From the NCBI GenBank assembly GCA_044228505.1, contig JBGAUT010000017.1, positions 1 to 64,000 of the forward strand: 64,000 nucleotides of DNA. The letters are read 5' to 3'. The first letter of the stretch is position 1. The number at the start of each line of letters is the position of its first letter. Position numbers and translations under genes: made by a program. This DNA is from JAEUKA01 sp044228505. GTDB lineage: Bacteria > Myxococcota_A > Polyangia > Palsa-1104 > JAEUJZ01. Of this stretch, positions 24,339-32,406 are shown in pieces. The notes below the pieces were generated by a model. It was not told the origin of the DNA and made no database searches. It saw nothing but the letters and a program-made list of their open reading frames with translations.

Positions 24339-25940
24339 ATGTTTCGCCGCCAACGTCGTCCATTCGCGGGGTTGTCCGCACTCGGGCCTACGTTTCTTTC
24401 AGGGGCGCTAGCGCTGCTTGGGGTGACGGGCTTAGGGCTCTTGGTAACTCCTTCCGCCAACGCCCGCAGTGAAGCCGCGAAGCCGTCGCCACAGCCGAAA
24501 TCCGCGCCGCAGGTGTTGCCGTTTATCGAAAACAACTATGCGGCCGCACGAGCCACGGCGCTGCGAAAAGGCAAGCTACTGCTGGTCGACGCCTGGGCAC
24601 TGTGGTGTCACACCTGCCTGAGCATGAAGAACTTCGTCTTCACCGACCCACAGCTTGCGCCGCTGGCCGACCATCTGGTGTATCTGGCGGTGGACACGGA
24701 AGAGCCGGCGAATGCGGCGTTCCTTTCACGCTTCCCGATCACATCGTTACCGACGTTCCTGGTGCTAGATGGTGAAGAGAAGGTGGTAGCCCGCTGGACC
24801 GGGGCGATGTCGGCGGCAGAGCTCAAGACGCGGCTGCTCGATGTGGCGTCCGTACAGGCCAAGCAACACCCTCGGTTATCTGAGGCCGAAGCGGAAGCAG
24901 CCAAAGGCCATCCCAGAGAGGCCGCACGGCTATACGAGGATGCGCTAAACGAGATGGGTTCACGTCCGCAAGCACTACTTGGATTGGTGCAGGCGCTGCG
25001 TGAGCTGGGTCAAAACGAACGCTGCGTCGAGGTCTTCGAGCAAAACTTCCAGCTTGTCGGAAAGACCGCGCTGGCCACTGACTTTGCTTCGTACGCGGCG
25101 TCATGCGTCGACAAGCTCGGTGACGTCGACCGACGACAGAAGCTGCGACGACGGCTACGGAGCGACCTGGAGCACTTGCTCAGCGACGCAACAGCGGATC
25201 TTTCGGTGGACGATCGTAGCGATGGCTATGGAACCATGATCGAGCTGTCGGATGCGCTCGGGGAAGCGGTGGTTGGCGATGGACTCGCAACCACACGACT
25301 CGGTTTGCTGGAAAAAGCGGCGGCGGCGGCACCAAACCCGATCATCGCGGCCACTTTTGATGCCCATCGCTTCGACTGCTACCGGCGACTCAAAAGATGG
25401 AAGTCTGCCGAAGAGATGCTGCTCGGATCGGCCAAGGCCTTACCGACGGATTACAATCCGCCAGCGCGACTGGCGCGGCTGTACTACGAGACAGGCCGCA
25501 TCGAGGAGGCTCAGCGCAGCATCGACCTCGCGCTGTCTCTGTGTCACGGTCCACGGCGCGTCGGCATGTATGAGCTACGGGCAGGGATCCAGAACAGCCA
25601 AGGTCGGACCCGGGCGGCGATTGAATCACTCACCACGGCGATTTCGATCTACCAGGCGAGCCAGCCTGCTTCGGTGACGGTGGAGTCGGCGCGACTGCGA
25701 GCGCTCAAGCAGCAGGTCGCGGGACTTGAGTCCAAGCTGCGTGAACAACCGGAACCTCCCGACGATGCGATGCAGCCGCAGACGGAAAAAGCCAGTAACC
25801 CGATGAAGAAGAAGCCGGGAGCGAAGCCATCTAAGGCCGCTCCGACCCCGGTTTTACCACCTCGTTACGAGCCCGGAATGCCCATCGCTGGCAAGAAACG
25901 TGACCGCCGCGTGGCCCACCGCGAGTCCAACCTGAAATAA
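24339..25940 (+). CDS. Exported thioredoxin-fold protein with TPR-like repeats
   Basis: 533 residues from the ATG at 24339; a longer frame would start inside the upstream gene. A long basic-hydrophobic leader (FRRQRRPF...LALLGVTGLGLLV) ends near ANA. Residues about 60-180 are a thioredoxin fold with WCHTC (redox pair CHTC, about 90-93), SLPTFLVLDGEEKV with the cis-Pro, and RWTG. Residues about 185-480 are helical and TPR-like (AARLYEDALNEMG, PARLARLYYETGRIEEAQRS). The tail is Lys/Pro-rich. A periplasmic disulfide reductase or chaperone role is plausible. Same strand as the FAM20-like kinase, which suggests co-expression. Confidence 0.78.
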   Translation: MFRRQRRPFAGLSALGPTFLSGALALLGVTGLGLLVTPSANARSEAAKPSPQPKSAPQVLPFIENNYAAARATALRKGKLLLVDAWALWCHTCLSMKNFVFTDPQLAPLADHLVYLAVDTEEPANAAFLSRFPITSLPTFLVLDGEEKVVARWTGAMSAAELKTRLLDVASVQAKQHPRLSEAEAEAAKGHPREAARLYEDALNEMGSRPQALLGLVQALRELGQNERCVEVFEQNFQLVGKTALATDFASYAASCVDKLGDVDRRQKLRRRLRSDLEHLLSDATADLSVDDRSDGYGTMIELSDALGEAVVGDGLATTRLGLLEKAAAAAPNPIIAATFDAHRFDCYRRLKRWKSAEEMLLGSAKALPTDYNPPARLARLYYETGRIEEAQRSIDLALSLCHGPRRVGMYELRAGIQNSQGRTRAAIESLTTAISIYQASQPASVTVESARLRALKQQVAGLESKLREQPEPPDDAMQPQTEKASNPMKKKPGAKPSKAAPTPVLPPRYEPGMPIAGKKRDRRVAHRESNLK

Positions 25941-26087
25941 ACCGGCTCGCCCTCCCCGCTCAGACCGCCCCCGCACCCAGCCATCTGCCCTGCAATCACG
26001 CGGATTTCCTCTCGTTCTCGGCGGCGATCTGTGAGATACATGATGTATTTTGGGCCTCATCATGGGGCTCACCTGGGGGAGGACTAG

Positions 26088-26783
26088 ATGGTGCACGCTT
26101 CTCATCTCGCTATCACGAGCCCGTCGCTGCTTGGCTTTGTACGCGCCTATCTATGGCAGCTTGAACGAACCGGTGCAGTGCCCGACCAAGAGGACACCCC
26201 GGAGCAACAGGCCGCCAAAGAAGCGGCCCGCGCCCTGTTTTCATCTGCACGGGATCGCGACCAGCGCAATCGATTGTTCACCGAGTTCAAACAGTTCGTC
26301 GAGCAGCCTGGCCAGGACGGTCAGCCAAGTGAGCGACTACAGGCGGTGCTGCTGCAGCTCAGGGGTGCGGATTCGGCAACCTCTGCCGTGGTCGACCAGG
26401 TCGACGCAGTCCCATCGCTGTCGCCCGCTGAAGTCGCAACCGCTTCCGCTGACACCGCTCCCTTGGCTGAAGTCGCCACCATCGCCATGGCTGCGTCTCC
26501 TTCGGCTTCAGAAGTCGCCATGGTTTCGGTAGACACTGCTCCCTCGGCTACTGAAGTCGCCACCGTCAACGATACCCATACTGTTTCGTCGGCTGAAGTC
26601 GAAACCGTTGCCGCTACCACTGCGGTGGCCGATCCGAGCGGTGTCTTGGCAACCGACGAAGCTGCGGACGAAGGATTGAGCGGCGAAGAGGTCGAAGAGG
26701 AAACCGCCGCCACAGGTACAGAAGGCCAAGCGGCCACCACTGCGGCACCAGCGGGCTCCCGTCGACGTCGCGGTCGACGTTGA
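26088..26783 (+). CDS. Low-complexity Ala/Val/Thr/Glu-rich protein of unknown function
   Basis: 231 residues. A good GGAGG (26078-26082) lies 5 bases before the ATG. Residues 1-90 look like an alpha-helical domain (EAARALFSSARDRDQRNRLF, EFKQFVEQPGQ). About 100-185 consist of imperfect repeats around the core AEVATxSxDTAP, then an acidic stretch (EEVEEETAATGTEG) and a very basic end (SRRRRGRR). No signal peptide. No family recognised. The basic C-terminus could bind nucleic acid or membrane; this is speculation. It precedes the LtaS-like gene by 35 bp. Confidence 0.6.
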   Translation: MVHASHLAITSPSLLGFVRAYLWQLERTGAVPDQEDTPEQQAAKEAARALFSSARDRDQRNRLFTEFKQFVEQPGQDGQPSERLQAVLLQLRGADSATSAVVDQVDAVPSLSPAEVATASADTAPLAEVATIAMAASPSASEVAMVSVDTAPSATEVATVNDTHTVSSAEVETVAATTAVADPSGVLATDEAADEGLSGEEVEEETAATGTEGQAATTAAPAGSRRRRGRR

Positions 26784-26818
26784 GCCAATCGGCTCGATTT
26801 AGGCGAAAATAGCAATTG

Positions 26819-28957
26819 ATGCGGTCGGAGTCGGCGCGCAAACAGCAACACCTGCCTGGTGGGCTCAGCGTGGCATTGGCCATGCTCGGAGCGCTGCTGC
26901 TTAGCGCATACAGCTATCGGCACCGACTGCTGCTGGCGATATCCGACCCGACGCAGTGGGCCGATGAGCCGGTGGCCAAATCCGATCTGTTTCGACAGCT
27001 TGGCACCGATGCACTGCTCGCGGTCTGCATCTCGGCACTGATGTGGCTTTTGATTCTGGTGCTGCAACCGCTCGGCCGCTCGGCTTGGCTACGACGCGGC
27101 GGACTGCTCGGTCTCAGCGCACTACTTTTGCTCTTGGGAATGCTGCTGCAGGCCCAACACGGGACGCTGCTGGCAATGCGGTCAGGATTGACTCTGGAGC
27201 TTCTGCGCGAATCGCTCGACCCAGCGGCGATTCGTGAGTCTTGGGCGCTTTTGCCGCGCAGCGAGCTGCCCTATCTATTCGCACCGCTGGCTGGTTTTTG
27301 GCTGATGCGGGGCGGGCTGTCTCTGCATCGCGTGACTCGGATCGGTTCCATGTTGTCGCTCGGAACGGTAACGGTGGCGCTGTCGACCTGGGCGGTCGAG
27401 GTTCCAGCGGCACCACTGCAGACCGCGCTGCTCCATCATCCGCTCGGCTTTGTCATCAACGAGCTGTGGATCAGCCGTCATCCACCAACAGCTCTTTCGC
27501 AAGTCGGTGTCGGCGTGGGCATCGCGGCGGCGGCAACCCGTGAACGCGGTCCAGAAGGAATCGGTCCGGGCGCGGGCGCAGGTGATGGCCCACCGATGGG
27601 AGAAGATGTACCCGAGCCGCCCTCGATGGAAGAAGAGTCGGGTGCCAACACCCCTTCTGTGGTGGATTTGGCGCGACCCGTGATGGCACTTGGCTCGCCG
27701 CAATTTGCCTATTCAGCAAGCGAGCGGCCGATCAAACGGAGCAAGCCGACGGTCAAAGGGCCGCTCAACGTGGTGATCTTGCTGCTGGAAAGCACCGGCG
27801 CGGACTATGCACTAGAGCCGATGCCCAGCGGGAAGCTGGCGATGCCGTTTCTGCGTTCGCTCGCCGACAAGGGGTTGTGGTTGCGCAATCACTTCTCGGC
27901 GGGGAACTCCAGCCCACGAGGCATCTTTTCGCTGATGTCGGGACTCTACGTGATGCCCGAGGTTGGTATCTGGGATGTGCGCAAGGACGTCTACCTACCG
28001 TCGCTGCTGACGTATCTGGGACCAACGTATCAGCGCTTTCTGGTGACCCCCGCATCGCTCGACTGGTACTTCCCGCACTCGTACATGCAACACGGCGGGT
28101 TTCAGGAGCTCCTTGGCTATCACAACCTGCCGATTCGCAAGAACGCGCCCGGAGGTCGGGCCCACGCCCGCGATGAAGCGGAGACGGTATCGGCGTTTTT
28201 GCAGAAGCTCGCCACCGCCGCCAGCCGCCCCGAGCCTTTTGTCGCGGTCTATTACAGCTTCCTTGCTCACTGGCCATATCCCGATTACGGCAAGGAATCT
28301 CACGTCGCTGAGCCCACGCGACCGCTCAATCTGTACTACAACAACCTGCATTACCTAGACGGACAGCTCGAGCGCATCTACAAAAAAGCGGAGGAACTGG
28401 GACTGCTCGACAAAACGGTGTTTGTGATCGTCGGAGATCACGGCGAGGCGTTCGGCCAACATCCGCACAACTACACCCACTCGCGACAGAGTTTTAACGA
28501 AAACTATCGGACCCCTGCGCTGCTGCTGCACCCGCAGATTTTTGCCCCGCGAGTCGTCACCTCTCCGACCAGCCATGTCGACATGTTGCCGACACTCCTC
28601 GATGCACTCGGCCGCCCGTACGATCCGCAGCATGTGCAAGGCGAGTCGCTGTTTCAGGACCGATTCCGTCGCAAATACATCTTTCTATATGGCAACGAAG
28701 ACACGTCATCGTCGATTGGCGAGGATCTCGTGAAGGTGCAGGTATCCTTCCGCGACGGTTCGTGCTGGGCGTATGACTTGCAGACTGACCCCGGCGAACG
28801 CAAGCGACTTGGCTGCGGATCTTATCGTGTCCAGTACGACGCGCTCATGGCATACCGGAAGCAGCAGCAGCGAGCGTTACGCCAGTACAACGCCGTCTTC
28901 CGCCGTGAGATCAGCCAGCCCAGCGTCCCCACTGACGCGCCCCCCCCAACGACGTAG
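26819..28957 (+). CDS. LtaS-type sulfatase-fold membrane enzyme
   Basis: 712 residues from the ATG at 26819; a TTG just before it is possible. About five membrane helices (to about residue 205), a Gly/Pro/Glu-rich linker (about 220-300), then an alkaline phosphatase/sulfatase-superfamily domain. Metal and nucleophile regions are VVILLLESTGADY and NSSPRGIFSLMSG (candidate Ser nucleophile), with FVIVGDHGEAFGQHPHNYTH as the late metal-binding motif. This is the layout of lipoteichoic acid synthases and phosphoglycerol or phosphoethanolamine transferases. In a Gram-negative it more likely modifies a periplasmic glycan or lipid with a phospho group. Confidence 0.8.
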   Translation: MRSESARKQQHLPGGLSVALAMLGALLLSAYSYRHRLLLAISDPTQWADEPVAKSDLFRQLGTDALLAVCISALMWLLILVLQPLGRSAWLRRGGLLGLSALLLLLGMLLQAQHGTLLAMRSGLTLELLRESLDPAAIRESWALLPRSELPYLFAPLAGFWLMRGGLSLHRVTRIGSMLSLGTVTVALSTWAVEVPAAPLQTALLHHPLGFVINELWISRHPPTALSQVGVGVGIAAAATRERGPEGIGPGAGAGDGPPMGEDVPEPPSMEEESGANTPSVVDLARPVMALGSPQFAYSASERPIKRSKPTVKGPLNVVILLLESTGADYALEPMPSGKLAMPFLRSLADKGLWLRNHFSAGNSSPRGIFSLMSGLYVMPEVGIWDVRKDVYLPSLLTYLGPTYQRFLVTPASLDWYFPHSYMQHGGFQELLGYHNLPIRKNAPGGRAHARDEAETVSAFLQKLATAASRPEPFVAVYYSFLAHWPYPDYGKESHVAEPTRPLNLYYNNLHYLDGQLERIYKKAEELGLLDKTVFVIVGDHGEAFGQHPHNYTHSRQSFNENYRTPALLLHPQIFAPRVVTSPTSHVDMLPTLLDALGRPYDPQHVQGESLFQDRFRRKYIFLYGNEDTSSSIGEDLVKVQVSFRDGSCWAYDLQTDPGERKRLGCGSYRVQYDALMAYRKQQQRALRQYNAVFRREISQPSVPTDAPPPTT

Positions 28958-29022
28958 AGCGCCACGCCGTTGTAAGACCAAGTCTTGTCTCTGCCGTGCC
29001 TTACGCGGTACATCGGCGTAAC

Positions 29023-29027
29023 GGAGG
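29023..29027 (+). promoter_or_regulatory. Shine-Dalgarno for the DUF1592 gene
   Basis: GGAGG 8 bases before the ATG at 29036, which supports that start over an in-frame codon at 28985. The shorter product begins directly with a lipoprotein signal. Confidence 0.7.
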
Positions 29028-29035
29028 TAGGGACG

Positions 29036-31096
29036 ATGACGACCTGCGGTCGCTCGCAAGCTTGGGCACTGCCAATCGTACTGTGGGCCACGGCCCAGCT
29101 CGCCGGGTGCACGGAGCCGGCTGCACCACCTGACCCCGGGCGGGTGACGTTGCATCGGCTAAACCGCGACGAGTACAACCACACGGTCCGCGACCTGCTC
29201 GGGACCAGCCAGCGCCCGGCCGACCAGTTTCCGGCGGATGATATCGGGTTTGGGTTCGACAACGTCGCGCAAGTGCTCAGCATGTCGGCCCCGCACATCG
29301 AACGCTACCTGCGGGCGGCCGAGTCACTCGCTGATGAAGCGCTGCGGCCGGACGGCTATCCACTCGGTCTCACGCTCCAAGTCGGTGATGTCGAGGTGCG
29401 CTACCGGCGGCGCAACCACATCTTCTTCGCCAGCAACTCAACCTTGCCGCTGCGCGTGGAAGTCCCCGGGACCGGTAGCTATTCCATCTCCGTGAACGCA
29501 TTTGGGGAACAGGCACCGCCCGAACCAGCCGCACTAATCGTGGCTGTCGACGGAGTGACCGTCCGGACCGTCTCGATCACCGCAGTGGAGTCGAATCCCC
29601 AAACGGTGCAGCTTGAGCTGCCGCTCACCGCGGGGACGCACATGATCAGCTTTGGCTTTGGCAACGACCTGTATGTGCCGGACCCGGACCCCCAAAAGAC
29701 GCTCGACCGCAACTTGGGAGTGTTCTGGTTTCGGCTCTACGGACCCACGACAGCCAGCCCGGAAAACAGCATTCGCCGTCGAGTCATCACCTGTACCCCG
29801 AGTAGCGCCGACCTAACCGAGTGGAAACACTGCGCGGACCACATTCTGTCCCGGCTGGCCCGCCGTGCCTTCCGTCGCACTGTCACAGTCGACGAGATCA
29901 GCGAACTTCGCAAGCTCGCCGAAGCGGCCTGGCAGTCCGGGGACGACTTCCAAGCAGGTCTGCGTCCGGCGCTGATGGCGACTTTGCTGTCACCCCACTT
30001 TTTGTTTCGGGTCGAGCTCGATCCAGATCCGACCTCGCTGAAGCCGCACAAACTGAACGACTTCGAACTGGCGTCGCGGCTATCGTATTTTCTGTGGAGC
30101 AGCATGCCGGACGATGAGCTGCTGCGCGTCGCCGAGCAGTCACGCCTCTCTGATGACAATGCGGTGCTGCTCAGTCAGGTCACACGCATGCTGGACGACT
30201 CGAAGGCCGAGTCGCTGCTAACGCGATTTGCTAGTCAGTGGCTTCAGCTCGATGGCGTAGAAGCGGCCACGCCGGATACCAAGCGCTTCCCGATGTGGAC
30301 CGACAAGCTGCGCGCCGACATGAAGCAAGAGACCCGGCTGTTTGTGCGCGAATTTTTACCGCTTTGGGGAAGCCGAGAGCTGGGCCTTACCCGACTCGTC
30401 ACCGAACCAATGACGTATTTGACAACCGACCTCGCACGGCACTACGGAATCCCTGGACCCTCGCCGGACGTACCGTGGGAAGAGACCAGGCTGCTTGGAA
30501 CCGCACGGCGCGGACTGCTGACGCAAGGCAGCGTACTCACGATGACCTCGTATCCGGGACGAACTTCGCCGGTCAAGCGCGGCAAGTGGATTCTGGAGCA
30601 GCTCTTGTGCTCGCCTCCAGCACCGCCACCGCCCGGAGTTTCCACGGATCTGGGGTCGACGATGAGCAGCGGTAGCATCCGGCAGCGGCTCGAGGAACAC
30701 CGTCGCAAGCCCGAGTGTGCAGGCTGTCACCGCTTGATGGATCCGCTTGGCTTCGGGCTTGAAGCATTCGACGCGATCGGAGCCTTCCGGCAGAGCGATG
30801 ACGGCCAACCGATTGACTCTTCGGGTGAATTGCCAAACGGTGAGCGTTTCAGCGACAGCGCTGGACTAGCAACGCTGCTGGCGCAAGATCCACGGCTATT
30901 GACCTGTGCGGTGCGGAAGCTGTTTACCTACGCCATCGGTCGAGCACCAACCGACGCTGATGCGGGGCGTGTGGAAACGCTGACAGCCGAACTCAGCGAG
31001 AACGGTGGGATGTTGCGCCGATTGGTTGGTGCTCTGGTGTTGTCGGATGCTTTTGTGTCCCGTCGCGGAGAAGCAGAAGAAGGAACCGTGCCATGA
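29036..31096 (+). CDS. DUF1587/DUF1592/DUF1588-family lipoprotein with one heme c motif
   Basis: 686 residues. The signal ends in the lipobox LAGC. Domains in order: DUF1587 (LHRLNRDEYNHTVRDLLG), a beta-rich carbohydrate-module-like segment (about 110-240), DUF1595 (about 250-320), DUF1592 (LNDFELASRLSYFLWSSMPD), DUF1588 (TSYPGRTSPVKRGKWILEQL) and DUF1585 at the end (CAVRKLFTYAIGRAP). A single CAGCH (about 561-565) would bind one c-type heme. This architecture is abundant in Planctomycetes and also found in myxobacteria; its function is undefined, possibly redox or polymer-degradation related. Its stop overlaps the next ATG. Confidence 0.88.
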   Translation: MTTCGRSQAWALPIVLWATAQLAGCTEPAAPPDPGRVTLHRLNRDEYNHTVRDLLGTSQRPADQFPADDIGFGFDNVAQVLSMSAPHIERYLRAAESLADEALRPDGYPLGLTLQVGDVEVRYRRRNHIFFASNSTLPLRVEVPGTGSYSISVNAFGEQAPPEPAALIVAVDGVTVRTVSITAVESNPQTVQLELPLTAGTHMISFGFGNDLYVPDPDPQKTLDRNLGVFWFRLYGPTTASPENSIRRRVITCTPSSADLTEWKHCADHILSRLARRAFRRTVTVDEISELRKLAEAAWQSGDDFQAGLRPALMATLLSPHFLFRVELDPDPTSLKPHKLNDFELASRLSYFLWSSMPDDELLRVAEQSRLSDDNAVLLSQVTRMLDDSKAESLLTRFASQWLQLDGVEAATPDTKRFPMWTDKLRADMKQETRLFVREFLPLWGSRELGLTRLVTEPMTYLTTDLARHYGIPGPSPDVPWEETRLLGTARRGLLTQGSVLTMTSYPGRTSPVKRGKWILEQLLCSPPAPPPPGVSTDLGSTMSSGSIRQRLEEHRRKPECAGCHRLMDPLGFGLEAFDAIGAFRQSDDGQPIDSSGELPNGERFSDSAGLATLLAQDPRLLTCAVRKLFTYAIGRAPTDADAGRVETLTAELSENGGMLRRLVGALVLSDAFVSRRGEAEEGTVP

Positions 31097-32406
31097 ATCG
31101 CCAACTCAACCTCTCCTCTCGTCGTCAGTTCCTTCGCGGCAGTGGAGCCATGCTCGCGCTGCCTGTTCTCGAAAGCGCGCTGCCGAGATGGGCTCGGGGT
31201 GTTGAAAAAGCGCCGCAGCGACTGCTTTTTTACTTTGTTCCAAACGGCATGCACATGCCCGCTTGGACGCCAAGCACAGAGGGGACCGACTACGAGCTCA
31301 CTCCGATCCTCAAGCCGCTCGAAAAGCTCCGCAGCGAGCTGCTCGTGATCTCGGGGTTGAGCAACATTCCCGGTCGTCCTGATGGTGCGGGCGATCATGC
31401 CGGTGGTACCAGCGCCTTTTTGACCTGTGCGCACGCGCTCAAGAGCGAAACCGAGCTGCGACTCGGGGTGTCCGTCGACCAACTAGCGGCAAGCAAGCTC
31501 GGGCAAGGTACCCGGTTCGCTTCTTTGCCGCTCGGGATGGAGGGTGGCGCATCAGTGGGTGGTTGTGACTCCGGTTACTCATGCGCCTATAGCCAAAACA
31601 TCTCATGGATTGGACCCAAGACGCCGCTTGCCAAGATCGCTGGCCCGCAGCTGCTGTTCGACCTGCTGTTCCAAGACGGCACCCAAGCCAAAGGATCGGC
31701 GGAAAAACGGAATCGACACCGGCAGAGCGTGCTCGACTATGTGCTGCGCGACGCGCAATCGTTACGAGTTCGGATAAGCCATAGCGACCGAGAAAAGCTC
31801 GATGAGTACATGCACTCGATTCGAGAAGTCGAACAGCGACTTCAGACGCTGAGCTCGGGCTGCGACACGCCCAAGCCGCCCACCGATGACGTACGCATCG
31901 TCGAGCAGCTCAAAGCCATGAGCGATTTGATGGTGCTTGCGCTGCGCTGCGACCTGACGCGGGTGATGACGTTTATGCTCGGCAATGGCGGCTCGAATCG
32001 ACCATACGATTTTCTGCCTGACGTAAAAGGCGCGCACCACGAGCTATCTCATCACCGCAACCAACCGAGCATCCAAGCACAGCTCCAGAGCATTGATACC
32101 TGGGAGGTAGAGCAGTTTGGTTATCTTCTCAGCCTGCTCAGAAGCACCAAGGACCGTGATGGCTCGACGCTGCTCGACAGCACGCTTGTGATGTTTGCAA
32201 GCGAAGTCGCAGATGGGAACTCGCACGATCACACCGGGTTGCCGGTGCTGCTCGCAGGACGGCTCGGTGGGACGGTGCGACCAGGGCGGCACCTCCGCCG
32301 CACTGAGCCCATCGCCAACCTCTACACCAGCATCTTGAATGCTGTCGGGGTACCCAGTAGCAAGTTCGGTGAGGATGGCACTGGGCCGCTGCAAGGGCTC
32401 AGCTAA
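31093..32406 (+). CDS. DUF1552 family protein with Tat signal
   Basis: 437 residues. It begins with a twin-arginine signal (SSRRQFLRGSGAMLALPVL), so it is exported folded, perhaps with a cofactor. The body has the features of DUF1552: FVPNGMHMPAWTP, LVISGLSNIPG, GDHAGGTSAFLTC, DRDGSTLLDSTLVMFASEVA and a His-containing GNSHDHTGLPVLLAG. The fold is probably related to alkaline phosphatase/sulfatase-like proteins. The ATGA overlap with the DUF1592 gene shows co-translation; the two families usually occur as neighbours. It ends exactly one base before the stop codon of the convergent kinase gene. Confidence 0.88.
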   Translation: MNRQLNLSSRRQFLRGSGAMLALPVLESALPRWARGVEKAPQRLLFYFVPNGMHMPAWTPSTEGTDYELTPILKPLEKLRSELLVISGLSNIPGRPDGAGDHAGGTSAFLTCAHALKSETELRLGVSVDQLAASKLGQGTRFASLPLGMEGGASVGGCDSGYSCAYSQNISWIGPKTPLAKIAGPQLLFDLLFQDGTQAKGSAEKRNRHRQSVLDYVLRDAQSLRVRISHSDREKLDEYMHSIREVEQRLQTLSSGCDTPKPPTDDVRIVEQLKAMSDLMVLALRCDLTRVMTFMLGNGGSNRPYDFLPDVKGAHHELSHHRNQPSIQAQLQSIDTWEVEQFGYLLSLLRSTKDRDGSTLLDSTLVMFASEVADGNSHDHTGLPVLLAGRLGGTVRPGRHLRRTEPIANLYTSILNAVGVPSSKFGEDGTGPLQGLS

